Shown in pieces: positions 13,901 through 24,832 of a stretch of 64,000 bases of DNA. The translations under genes and the position numbers were made by a program. The notes below the pieces were generated by a model, which was given only the letters and a program-made list of their open reading frames with translations, had not been told where the DNA came from and did no database searches. The stretch spans positions 217,453,494 through 217,517,493 of the forward strand of contig NC_059471.1 of the NCBI RefSeq assembly GCF_018139145.2, in the 5' to 3' direction. This DNA is from Gymnogyps californianus. Lineage: Eukaryota > Chordata > Aves > Accipitriformes > Cathartidae. Numbering within the stretch: position 1 is the first letter of the stretch; every line of letters starts with the position of its first letter.

Positions 13901-16900
13901 CAATGCACGGCCGGGATGTCATGCACGGCCAGGATGGAGCGATGCACGGCTGGGATGGAGCGATGCATGGTTGGGATGGAGCAACGTATGGCCGGGATGG
14001 AGTGACGCATGGCCGGGATGTGATGCACAGCATGGATGAACTGATGCCCAGCCGGGATGATGCAGATTTGGTACGGAGGGATGCACGGTTGGGCTGGGAG
14101 CGGGAGCGGGATGGTGATGGGAGCACAGCGGGGATGGGAGCGCAGTGGCAGTGAGGACAGGAGCACAACAGGGATGGGGACGCGCCGGTGACGGGGACAG
14201 GAGTGGGGGACAGGAGTGTGATGGCAGTGGGGACGGGAGCTCGATGGGGACAGGAGCACGATGGGGATGGGGACAGGAGCGCAGTGGCAGTGGGGACAGG
14301 AACACAACGTGCTCCCCCAGGCACCCAAAACACCCGGAGATAAAAATCTCCTTAATCTTAAAAATCTCCTGCCCCAATTTGTTACGTATCCCCAGAACAT
14401 CCCAGGGGGGATCTGCTCCGTTTCGGTGCTCGGGGGGTCTGTGCCGTGTCCCCCAGCGTTGGGACACCCCAAAGGGCTGCAGCCGCCATGACCGGAGGGC
14501 ATGAGTGATGCGGCGGCCACACGTGTGCCGAGCACATCGGTTCTCGCCTCCTCTCAAGGCGGCGGTGAAATTTCTGGGAGTGTTTCGAGGAAACACCACG
14601 GGCCGTTTCGCAATACCCTCGCACATTGCCAGGCAATAAAATGAATGAAAAATCCTTCCGGTGCCAAGACAACCTGCAGCCATGTCTGCGAAGGGAGCGC
14701 AGCAGGAAATCCAGCTGGAAGCATCAAAAATGTCTGGGAAAAACAGGGACCTGTGAGTCCTGCTTATGCCTTTCAGCTTTTAAACCTGTTCTCGTCATCC
14801 TAATCCCACCAAAGCACTTTTTTTTCCGGTTACTTTGACTGTAAAATAATCTCCTCTTCCAAAAAACGCCCAGTTCCTTCGATGGCAAGACCCCAGCATC
14901 TCTGCTCTCCAGAATCGCGACCCCGGTGCCTCGCACCATCGCTGCACGGTTTTCAGTTCGTTTGATGAGACGAAACACGTGCCAAGGGGGAAAAGGGGAG
15001 GAAATCTTTGGGGATTCAGGTTTCCAGCGCTGCCAACAGCCCTGGAGATGCGTGGCCAAGATTGAGGCTTTCTTTTATACCTCGGCAGTGAATTGGAAAT
15101 GGTGTAAAACGCGGATGGATGGGGAGAGCCGTGACCGTGATAAAGCTCTTGCTTCCAAGCAAGGAGATCTGTGGTAACTACAAGCCTCTCCCTCTCTTAT
15201 TTGCTTTTTTATTGAAGCAGATAGATGGATAAAATTCCCTGGATCTGGGCACGGCCGGAAAGTTGCATGCAGAAAAAACCCAACCTCTGTCTTCTGTTTT
15301 CCTGTTTAATTCAAGGAAAAGCTCACCAGACTCTCCCAGGATGGCCAAAAGCATCTCTCCGCTTGTCTCCGCTCCCTCTGAGCTTTGCCGGTTGAGTTTT
15401 CCCACTGATGTGTCAGCCCAAGTGCTCCAAAACTCATCGCATCGTTATCCAACCTCCGAAACGAGCCGTGGTGCCGGGTACCAGCCTTCTTGGGAAAATA
15501 CCTCCGGCTGCCTTCTTTCCATCTGAATTCCCTGCGTCCCGCTGATATTAAATTTGAAACACGTGCACGATATTTGGGGTTTTTTTGTATTTACATGATT
15601 AATTCATGTTTTCACTTTGCTTTTTGGCTTTCTCCGCCAGCGATCTCAAACGATGGCGGTGAGGGTGAGCTCGTCCCGGCGCGTCGGGAAGCAAAATACG
15701 CAGGCGCCGGGCACGTGGCTGGGATGAGTCCCAGGGATGGGGATGTTGCCGTGTGCTGTCATCCCACGTTGCGGAGATGTCCTGCTCCGGCTTTGCGGGG
15801 CTGCAGGGGGCTGCACAATCACAACGAGACACCGGAGAATCCACACCGGGAAAACGTGACTATTTTTCGTAGAAAATTATCGGCAAAAGGGCCAGAGCGG
15901 CGCTCATTTTCTGCTAGCGGTTTGAAAACCACAAGCCAAAAAAAAATGGAGAAAAGAGAAATTTCAGAAGTCTCTGCCCAAGACCAGAGAATTCAGGAGA
16001 AACACCAAAATCACAGAAGTAAATAAAACTTTTTCACGTTTTAACTCAAAAATATTTACAATTGACCAGCTGTGCCAGGGATGGAAAGCAGGAGAGGACG
16101 TGATGCCCGGTGCGAGCGTCGCAGGATGCATCGGCACGCCCGGCGCAGGTTGGCTGCGGCACCTCCCGAATTATCCATCGATTGAATTAAAAGCAATAAA
16201 TATTATTCTTGTTCTCTAACACCCCAGATAACCACGTTTTCTGCCCCAAATGACGGTCCTGAGCGCATCACCACTACCAGGAATGTTGTTGACAGGTCCG
16301 GGGCCATTGGAGGGTGTTGCCTTCAGGGAAGGCTATTTTTAGCCTGCTCTCGAGATGTGCCTGGCAGCACACGCAGCTCTTCTGCCTTATTTTTGCCACT
16401 GGAGTAATCTTCAGCCCTCGCTGCACCTGCTAGCAGTTTACAAATAGGAATAAATTCATTTTCCAGGGCGTTGCAGCTTTGGCAGCAGACGGGAGCCCGG
16501 AGAAAGGAGAGCGCTAAAGCTGTCCCGAAGCTCTGCGCTCCCTTCCAGCCGTATTTCCTGCGCTTCCACGCAAATCCTTCATTAATTCCCACATTTTCAG
16601 TTAATTCAGTATTTCCTAATGGTCTTGCCGCTGCCGCCAGCGGCTCCCCGGGGCTGTCAGCATCGCCGGCTCCTCTGCCGTCCACGCTGAGCCGCGACGG
16701 TGATTTTTCCTGAAGCTGCTGTGTCCAGAGAAAAACAAAGAAGGTGGCGAAGGGTCTGGAGAACAAGTCCTGTGAGGAGCGGCTGAGGGAACTGGGGTTG
16801 TTTAGCCTGGAGAAAAGGAGGCTGAGGGGAGACCTTCTTGCTCTCTACAACTACCTGAAGGGAGGTTGTAGTGAGGCGGGGGTCGGTCTCTTCTCCCAAG

Positions 16901-18502
16901 TAACAAGCGATAGGATGAGGGGAAACGGCCTCAAGTTGTGCCAGGGGAGGTTTAGATTGGATATTAGGAAAAATTTCTTCACCGAAAGGGTTGTCAAGCA
17001 TTGGAACAGGCTGCCCAGGGAAGTGGTGGAGCCACCATCCCTGGAGGGATTGAAAAGACGTGTAGACGTGGCGCTTGGGGACATGGGTTAGTGGTGGACT
17101 TGGCAGCGTTCAGTTTACAGTTGGACTCGATGATCTTAAAGGTCTTTTCCAACCTAAATGACTCTATCAGTCTATGCTTTTGGAGAGGCGAGACACAACG
17201 TGACATTCCCGGTCCGGCGGCGATGCTCGGCGGTGGACAAGTCGCAGTCCCGTGGAAAACCCACAGACCCCACCCAGGGTGAAATTCCACGGTCGTTCAG
17301 CTCCTGTGGGTCATACACGGCCCCTAAAAATCACTCCCAGCCTTCCTGGACACTGGTGGGGAGGTGGCATGGGCACCCGGGGAGGGAGGTGGGCACCCAG
17401 GGGGGTGCCAGGAGAACATGGGGGTGCAGCTTGGGCACCCCGCAGAGCAGTGTGGGTGCCCTGGGGGGAGCGTGGGAATCCAGGGGTGCAGCCTAGGCAC
17501 CCCAAGGAGCAGCGTGGGTACCCCAGGGGTGGGCATGGGGAACCTAGAGAGAGGTGAGGGCATGCAGGGAGCAGCGTGGGTACCCCAGGGTGCAGTGTGG
17601 CCACCTCGGGGGGGGGCATGGGGCACCTAGAAAGAGGTGTGGGCACGCAGGGAGTGGCGTGGGCACCCCAGGGAGTAGTGTGGGCACCCCGGGGACTGCG
17701 TGGGCACCCCAGGGAGGAGCACAGGCACTGTGGGAAGCAGAGCGGGCACCCCAGGGAGTAGTGTGGGCACCCCGGGACTGCGTGGGCACCCCAGGGAGGA
17801 GCACAGGCACTGTGGGAAGCAGAGCGGGCACCCCAGGGAGCGGCATGGGCACCCCGGGGAGTAGCAAGGGCACCCCGGGAAGCAGAGCAAGCACCCCAGG
17901 GATGGCGTGGGCACCCCGGGGAGTAGCGTGGGCACCCCGGGGGACTGTGTGGGCAGCCCATGGAGTAGCACAGGCACCCCGGGAAGCGGAGCAAGCAGCC
18001 CAGGGATGGTGTGGGCACCCTGGGGAGTAGTGCGGGAGCCCCGGAAAGCGAAGCAAGCACCCCAGGAATGGCATGGGCACCCCGGGGGACTGTGTGGGCA
18101 GCCCATGGAGTAGCACAGGCACCCCGGGAAGCGGAGCAAGCACCCCAGGGACGGCGTGGGCACCCTGGGGAGTAGTGCGGGAGCCCCGGAAAGCAAAGCA
18201 AGCACCCAGGAATGGCATGGGCACCCCGGGGAGTAGCATGGGCACCCTGGGGGACTGTGTGGGCAGCCCATGGAGTAGCACAGGCACCCCGGGAAGCGGA
18301 GCAAGCACCCCAGGGACGGCGTGGGCACCCCGGAAAGTGGAGCAAGCACCCCAGGGACGGCGTGGGCACCCCGGGGAGGGCGTGGGCATGCCGGCGGCGG
18401 GCCGGGGAGCCCGCAGGAGCCCCGCTTACCGGTGTCGGCGGCGGCCCAGGGCAGCAGGAGAGCGACGGTACCGCAGAGCAGCGGCAACAGCGGCCGCGCC
18501 AT
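10984..18502 (-). CDS. IL15RA: Interleukin-15 receptor subunit alpha, complete
   Basis: IL15RA is a single-pass membrane protein that binds IL-15 through one sushi domain and trans-presents it to cells bearing the beta/gamma receptor. Coding exons in transcript order are 18430-18502, 12463-12657, 11742-11957, 11525-11554, 11213-11270 and 10984-11089. All are GT-AG, total 678 nt, and give 225 aa. Residues 1-23 or so form a signal peptide (MARPLLPLL, then a Leu/Ala core). Residues 27-88 form the sushi domain with four cysteines at 27, 54, 70 and 88 and Trp at 81. A Ser/Thr/Pro-rich stalk follows to about 161. The membrane helix spans about 166-187 ([20 protein letters not shown]). The tail is short and ends near [15 protein letters not shown]. 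The stalk is shorter than in the human protein as I remember it. The start codon is fixed by the signal peptide, and the exon's GTAAG donor joins in phase to the sushi exon. Intron 1 is 5.8 kb and full of minisatellites. Confidence 0.94.
13478..14095. repeat. Minisatellite, 18/36-bp unit, IL15RA intron 1
   Basis: A tandem array built from GGATGGAGCAATGCACGG and GGATGTCATGCACGGCCA 18-mers, often alternating as a 36-bp unit. The unit length is a multiple of three and lacks stops in most frames, so several long frames stay open on both strands. These frames are a by-product of the repeat. Confidence 0.9.
14096..14310. repeat. Degenerate G-rich minisatellite
   Basis: Imperfect repeats of the type GGGGATGGGGACAGGAGC, with GCAGTGGCAGTG variants, directly follow the GGATGGAGCAATGCACGG array. 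The GATGG core suggests a diverged continuation of the same array. Confidence 0.7.
14311..16719. other. IL15RA intron 1, unremarkable part
   Basis: This is intron sequence between the minisatellite arrays and the CR1 fragment. I saw no exon, RNA gene or named repeat in it. Confidence 0.55.
16720..17172 (+). mobile_element. CR1 LINE, 3' fragment
   Basis: The fragment covers the ORF2 tail and 3' UTR of a CR1. Landmarks are AGCCTGGAGAAAAGGAGGCT, the block with ATTGGAACAGGCTGCCCAGG, and the end TTCCAACCTAAATGACTCTA. It is strongly 5'-truncated and closely resembles the copy at 43550-44476. It lies in IL15RA intron 1, antisense to the gene. Confidence 0.9.
17345..18398. repeat. Higher-order minisatellite, about 20.5-bp unit, IL15RA intron 1
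   Basis: About 1 kb of GTGGGCACCCCGGGGAGTAG-like units begins about 30 bp inside intron 1, next to the signal-peptide exon. Units group into higher-order blocks. One 82-bp block (four units, with an ACAGGCACTGTGGGAAGCAG member) recurs at about 17711 and 17793. A longer block with GGGACTGTGTGGGCAGCCC recurs near 17940, 18085 and 18250. The repeat is open in several frames on both strands. Confidence 0.92.
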
Positions 18503-18720
18503 GGGACGGCGGCGGCACCGGGGTCGGACCGGGCCGGGGGCGGGGGGGGGGGGCGGGCTCAGGGCTCCCGCGGGGGCTCCGCGGCGCTGCCCCGCCGCCC
18601 GCGGGACATGCCCGGCGTGGCCCGACCCGCCTTCCCCTTTCGGTTTCGCTTTCGACCCGGGACGACCGGGAGGGACGTACCGCCCTGCCGGGATGGGGAG
18701 CCCGGGGGGAAGGAGGGGGT
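18503..18720 (-). promoter_or_regulatory. IL15RA: IL15RA promoter / CpG-rich 5' region
   Basis: This GC- and CpG-rich stretch lies immediately upstream of the IL15RA start codon. It has a long G/C run (18536-18560, G-quadruplex-prone) and a triple GAAA interferon element at 18638-18655. There is no TATA box at a sensible position. The exact transcription start cannot be read. Confidence 0.6.
18638..18655 (-). promoter_or_regulatory. ISRE / IRF-binding element
   Basis: Read on the - strand, this site is TCGAAAGCGAAACCGAAA, three GAAA boxes with exact 2-nt spacers. That fits the IRF/ISRE consensus GAAANNGAAANN with a third box added. It lies 136 nt upstream of the IL15RA ATG. IL15RA is known to be interferon-inducible in mammals, so function here is a reasonable inference. 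Confidence 0.7.
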
Positions 18721-19096
18721 GCAGTGCCCGGGGCGGGGGGGGGGGTGGGGGGTGGGGGGTGCAATGCCCGGGGAGGATTCGGTACCCGAGGGAGGATGCA
18801 ATGCCCGGTGTGGGGGGAGATGCAACACCCAGAGAGGGGATGCGATACCCAGGGGGGTATGAGATACCCCGGGGTGGGGGAGGAATGCAATATCAGGGGG
18901 ATGAAATATCTGAAGGGGCGGGGGGGTGCATTACCCAGGGGGGTGCAATACCAGGGGGTGGGGGAGAGGGGATGTGATGCCTGAGGGGGGTGGGTGTGGG
19001 GGGATGCAATACCCCTAGAGAAAGCAATAGCTGGGGGGATGCAATACCCGGGGGTCGCTGCAGTACTCAGTTGGGGGGGTGCAATACCGAGGAGGA
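18714..19096. repeat. G-rich minisatellite upstream of IL15RA, left half
   Basis: Imperfect units of about 15-20 bp of the type GGGGGGATGCAATACCC, with long G runs at 18736-18765. The same motif resumes at about 21845, on the far side of the CR1, so the two halves were one array. Confidence 0.88.
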
Positions 19097-21838
19097 TCAC
19101 AGAATCATCATAGAATCATAGAATGGTTTGCGTCGGAAGGGTCCTTAAAGATCATCTCATTCCAACCCCCCTGCCATGGGCAGGGACACCTTCCACCAGA
19201 CCAAGTTGCTCAAAGCGCCATCCAACCTGGCCTTGAACTCTTCCAGGGATGGGGCATCCACAGCCTCTCTGGGCAACCTGTGCCAGTGCCTCACCACCCT
19301 CACAGTGAAGAACTTCTTCCTTACATCTCATCTAAATCTGCCCTCTTTCAGGTTAAAGCCGTTACCCCTTGTCCTATCACTACACGCCCTTGTAAGAAGG
19401 CCCTCTCCGGCTTTCCTGTAGGCCCCTTTAGGTACTGGGAGGCTGCTGGAAGGTCTCCCCGGAGCCTTCTCTTCTCCAGGCTGAACAACCCCAGCTCTCT
19501 CAGCCTGTCTTCACAGGAGAGGTGCTCCAGCCCTCTGATCATCTTCGTGGCCCTCCTCTGGACTCCCTCCAACAGCTCCATGTCCTTCCTATGCTGGGGG
19601 CCCCAGAGCTGGACGCAGTGCTCCAGGGGGGGTCTCATGAGAGCGGAGTAGAGGGGGCAGAATCCCCTCCCTCGACCTTGTGGCCACGCTTCTTGTGATG
19701 CAGCCCATGATACAGTTGGCTTTCTGGGCTGCAAATGCATATTGCCGGGTCATGTCGAGCTTCTCGTCAATGAACACCCCCAAGTCCTTTTCCGCAGGGC
19801 TGCTCTCAATCCACTCCTTGCCCAGCCTGTGTTTGTGCTTGGGATTGCCCCGACCCATGTGCAGGACCTTGCACTTGGCCTTGTTGAACTTCATGAGGTT
19901 CGCATGGGCCCACCTCTCCAGCCTGTCCAGGTCCCTCTGGATGGCATCCCTTCCCTCCAGCGTGTCGACCGCACCACACAGCTTGGTGTCGTCGGCAGAC
20001 TTGCTGAGGGTGCACTCCATCCCACTGTCCATGTCACCAACAAAGATGTTAAACAGCGCCGGTCCCAATACCGATCCCTGAGGAACGCCACTCGTCACTG
20101 CTCTCCACTCGGACATCGAGCCATTGACCGCAACTCTTTGAGTGTGACCATCCAGCCAATTCCTTATCCACCGAGTGGTCCATCTGTCAAATCCATGTCT
20201 CTCCAATTCAGAGACAAGGATGTCGTGCAGGACAGTGCCAAATGCTTTGCACAAGTCCAGGCAGATGATGTCCGTTGCTCTTCCCTTATCCACCAACGCT
20301 GTAACCCCATCGTAGAAGGCCACCAAATTTGTCAGGCACGATTTGCCCTTAGTGAAGCCATGTTGGCTGTCACCAATCACCTCCTTATTTTCCATGTGCC
20401 TTGCGTAGTTTCCAGGAGGATCTGATCCATGATCTTGCCAGGCACAGAGGTGAGACTGACTGGCCTGTAGCCCCCTGGGTCTTCCTTTTTTCCCTTTTTA
20501 GAAATGGGGGTTGTGTTTCCCCTTTTCCAGTCAGTGGGAACTTCCCTGGACTGCCACAACTTCTCAAATATGATGGGTAGTGGCTTGGCCACTTCATCTG
20601 CCAGTTCCCTCAGGACCCACGGATGCATCTCATCAGGTCCCATGGACCTGTGCACCTTCAGGTTCCTTAGATGGTTTTGAACCTGATCTTCTCCTACAGC
20701 GGGCGGTTCTTCATTCTCCCAGTCCCTGCCATTGTCTTCTGCGACTTGAGCGGTGTGGCCGCAGCACTTGCTGGTGAAGACTGAGGCAAAAAGTCATTGT
20801 GTACCTCAGCCTTCTCCATGTCTGGGTAACCAGGTCTCCCGTTTCCTTCCGGACAGGGCCCACATTTTCCCTGGTCTTCCTTTTATCACCAATGTACCTA
20901 TAGAAGCTTTTCTTGTTGCCCTCAATGTCCCTGGCCAGATTTAATTCTGCCAGGGCTTTGGCTTTCCTAACCTGATCCCTGGCTGCTCGGACAATTTCTC
21001 TGTATTCCTCGCAGGCTACCTGTCCTTGCTTCCACCCTCTGTAGGCTTCCTTTTTGTGTTTGAGTTTGTCCAGGAGCTCCTTGTTCATCCATGCAGGCCT
21101 CCTGGCATTTTTGCCTGACTTCTCTTTGTTGGGATGCATCGCTCCTGAGCTTGGAGGAGGTGATCCTTGAATATTAACCAGCTTTCTTGGGCCCTCTTCC
21201 CTCCAGGGCTTTATCCCATGGTACTCTACCAAGCAGATCCCTGAAGAGGCCAAAGTCTGCTCTCCTGAAGTCCAGGGTAGTGAGCTTGCTGTGCGCCCTC
21301 CTCGCTGCCCTAAGGATCTTGAACTCCACCATTTCATGGTCACTGCAGCCAAGGCTGCCCTTGAGCTTCACATTCCCCACCAGCCCCTCCTTGTTGGTGA
21401 GAACAAAGTCCAGCATAGCACCTCTTCTTGTTGGCTCCTCTATCACTTGGAGAAAGAAGTTGTCATCAACGCATTCCAGGAACCTCCTGGATTGCTTTGC
21501 ACCTGCTGTGTTGTCCCTCCAACAGATATCGGGGTGGTTGAAGTCCCCCATGAGGACCAGGGCTTGCGAACATAAGGCTGCTCCTATCTGTCTATAGAAG
21601 GCCTCATCCGCTCGGTCTCCCTGGCCAGGTGGCCTGTAGCAGACCCCCACTATAATGTCACCTGTCCCTGCCCTCTGTTTAGTCCTGACCCATAAGCTCT
21701 CGGTCGGCTCCTCATCCATCCCCAGGCGGAGCTCCATGCGCTCCAGCTGGTCATCAACATAGAGGGGAACATCCCCTCCTTGTATCCCCTGCCTGTCCTT
21801 CCTAAAGAGCCTGTATCCTTCCATTCCAACACAACAGG
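19097..21838 (-). mobile_element. CR1 LINE, 5'-truncated, inactive reverse transcriptase
   Basis: About 2.7 kb of CR1 on the - strand. From 5' to 3' it holds the C-terminal half of the endonuclease (GDFNHPDICW and SDHE motifs, about 21840-21200), a linker with [11 protein letters not shown], the reverse transcriptase ([61 protein letters not shown]) and a 3' end with ATTCTATG-type repeats at 19097-19125. The frame is broken into at least four pieces. Two catalytic motifs are altered: DLCKAFGTV where Asp is expected, and SADDTKL where FADDTKL is usual. It is dead and 5'-truncated inside the endonuclease domain. Confidence 0.95.
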
Positions 21839-22080
21839 ATGGACAATTCCATCCGATGGGATGTGGTACCCAGGGGGGATGCAGTACCGGTGGGATGCAG
21901 TATCTTGCAGAGTGATGCAATTCCCGGCAGAAGACGATGCAGTAGTCGGCATGGGGACGCATTGCCCAGGGGGATGCGGTACCCAGGGGAAATGCAGTGC
22001 CCTGGGGGGATGCAATTCCTCCCCTCCAGTGCCTGGGGGGATCTGCCCTGGGGGGGGGACGACCCTGGGGATGCAGATAT
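21839..22080. repeat. G-rich minisatellite upstream of IL15RA, right half
   Basis: Units such as GGGGGATGCGGTACCCAGGG and GGGGGGATGCAATTCC repeat here. They match the array at 18714-19096 and mark the right flank of the CR1 insertion. Confidence 0.85.
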
Positions 22081-22975
22081 CCAAATGCTGGAGCTGGAGC
22101 TTGCTGGTCCCCAGGCAAACCTCAAAACTGGAACTCAAGTTATAATTCAAGGCCCTGGAAGATCTGCAGAGCTCCTGCAGCTGGACTCTAACCTGCTGCG
22201 TGTCTGGGACTGCACTGCTCCCACAGATCCTCCTTACAACAAATCCTCCCAGAACTGCCCTATGGCTCCTTGCTGGTGGCCTCCTGGCTTTGTCTCCGTT
22301 TCTTCTTCTATTGACTGCAAGTCATTTTGTCTTGGCAGCGAGTATCAGAAAAGAGCTTCACAATAACTACGAAAGGGAAGGAAAAGGGCTATTTGGAGGG
22401 TAACATTTCATGGCCAGTTAGCAATTCTACATGAGAAGCGGGTAAATTCTCTCTCTGCCCATCAAGGAGAGAGCGTTAACCTCCCCTGAAGCAGAAGGGA
22501 GTCGCTGATGGTGGCCCAACCAGTTCACAAACCATTTGACCCCGCCAAGTGTATTTTAGAAAGAGCAACGTACGAGACTGTGCACCTTGAGAACAAGGCG
22601 TATACGCCTGACGATCGCGGCTAGAAACATTCAGGGCCAGGCCTGCACCAGTTATGCACCAGTTATACACCAGTTAAGTGATAACCCAGATTCCCAGGGC
22701 TCAGTGTTTAAGCTGCCATTGATTAAGCACACTCTTTAATCTATGTACTCTGGACAGGTTGGGATTTCACATGATGAGCGTTATGAAAAGCAATCAGCAG
22801 GTTAGAGTTCACCATCAGCTTATGCAAGAAACAGCTGAGGGTAATAATACTGGGATTTGGTAAAGAAAATACAGGCTGTGAAGACCTTACCCTTCTTCTC
22901 CAAGCATTCCTTCAAAAGCCATATAAAACCCAATCGTGTCCTAACTGTTTCTGGGTGAGGATTTTGGCGATCCTG

Positions 22976-23051
22976 GTGAAAACAAGCTCTGTAGGTGAAA
23001 ACAAGCTCTGTAGGTGAAAACAAGCTCTGTAGGTGAAAACGAGCTCTGTAG
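22976..23051. repeat. 19-bp tandem repeat, four copies
   Basis: Four consecutive copies of GTGAAAACAAGCTCTGTAG; the last has one A-to-G change. The near identity suggests a recent expansion. Confidence 0.95.
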
Positions 23052-24558
23052 CTACTAACCTTCAAGAAGATAAGCAAAACTATGTGTGAGAGTTTATATT
23101 GGCCGAACTGGAGCATGGCGATGCCTGAGAACGGCACATTTTCCATGGGAAGCCTTTCTACAAAAAATCAGAGCTATTGAATGACTGTAGCTGCTGATTT
23201 CTAGCATCGCCCCGCTGAGCCCTGCCTGATCCCTGTCTCGGGGAGCCCTTTGTGCACTGTCCCCCAACACACGGCATCAAAGGATCCTTCCCACCTTGTC
23301 CCTGTCCCGTGCACCCAGACAAGGATGCGACCCTAAAGCATCCCCCGTGGTGGGACATGGAGATAACCAAGGGCTAAGCACATCTCCTGTATTTTCAAAG
23401 GGCATTGCTATCCCGCGTCCAAGCTAACAATTTAAGAGTTGTCTGTTTTCAATTGCTTCGAACATCTCAGAAACAATTTTTGGGCTGAGCTATCCCACGC
23501 CATCTCGCCTTGTATTGCTTTTGGGAAGGTTGAGCAGAAGTGGTTGAGGAGTTCTGCTGGGGTTTTGCTTGTTTCTCCTTGGATGTGGCGTGTAGAAGGG
23601 TTGTGTTATTGACTATGACTCTTTAACTGGAGATTTTTGGGTAAGAAAAGCTGGATTCTAGGCCAGGACTAGAGATGAGTCCAGTGTCTTCGAAGAGAGA
23701 CAAACTGCTTGTTTCAAGATGCCGGTACCAGGGATGAGGAGCAATCTCCTTCCTCGGCAAAAATGTTCCTTTGGGCTCACTTTCCAGCTAAGAGCAACCG
23801 AAACGATGCCTTATACAGCAAAATAGTACAAGACTCAACAATTCATCTGCTTTTGTTTTTCTTTGGGGATTTAGCGAGGAATGATTCCATTTCTTATCAG
23901 CTCTGACATATGTGTTCCTGCACCGAGTGCATACAACCCACTCAGGATGTGAATTCATCCTAAGATGTTCTTATGTCACAGGAATATTTGGGAGTATGGT
24001 TCATCCCTGCTAATTGCATATGCTAAGTACAAACGGTTGCTACAAACCATTTGTAAAGCTCAGGTTTGCAAACCGGAACGATTTCCCATCAAGTTAGCAT
24101 CCCTGCTCTAATTTTATCTTACTTACTATTAATCAGTTCAGGCAAGAAGCAGTCACTGCCTCAGACTCTATCCCAAAGCGGCGCTGCCCACTGTGCTTAG
24201 AGGCACCTGGAAAAAATCAAAATACAGCCCCGAAAAAAAAAGAGATGGAGGTTTTTCCTTATGCAGGAAGAAATTACAGCGCTAACACTTTGTCTTATGG
24301 GAGCTACAAAAATATTGAGCCTCTCTAACGAAAGAAGCAGCTCGTTTTCTGGTGCTGTGATAATAATTATCCCTGCTGGGAGCACACTGCAAATGCTCAA
24401 GGCAGGCGCAGGGTTTCGAGTGGCAAAAGTAAGCGTGACCTGCACCTGCAGGGACTAAATGAGGTTGACCTGACAATGCTTCCCAGCCAGGAGACTATAA
24501 ATGCAAAAGACCTTATCCTATGGGTGTTACAGATGAGTTTTAAAAGGTAAACATGCTG

Positions 24559-24790
24559 AATGATAATGATAATGATAATGAATGATGATAATTATTATTT
24601 TTTTTTATTATTTTTATTCAAAGAAGATGAAGATGAAGGCAAAGAAGACGAAGAAGACAGAGATGAAGAAGATGAAGACAGAGAAGAGAAAAAAGACGAA
24701 GAAGAAGAGGAGGAAGAGGAAGCAGAAGAGGAAGAAGACAAAGATGAAAAAGAAGAAGAAGAAGAAGAAGAAGAAGAAGAAGAAGAAGAA

Positions 24791-24822
<32 letters not shown>

Positions 24823-24832
24823 AGAAGATCCA
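24559..24832. repeat. AT-rich and (GAA/GAG)n microsatellite
   Basis: An AATGAT-type run is followed by a purine-only tract of GAA, GAG and GAC triplets, nearly pure GAA at about 24745-24825. One strand has almost no pyrimidines, so the tract can form triplex DNA. The acidic poly-Glu and reverse poly-Ser frames over it are low-complexity artefacts. Confidence 0.93.

Noticed and set aside
13627..14154. 175-codon + strand frame with [13 protein letters not shown] repeats
   Set aside because: It is a shadow of the 18-bp minisatellite, antisense to IL15RA intron 1.
18073..18984. 303-codon + strand frame, Gly/Ala/Arg-rich
   Set aside because: It crosses two minisatellites and the IL15RA exon 1 antisense. 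GC-rich composition alone keeps it open.
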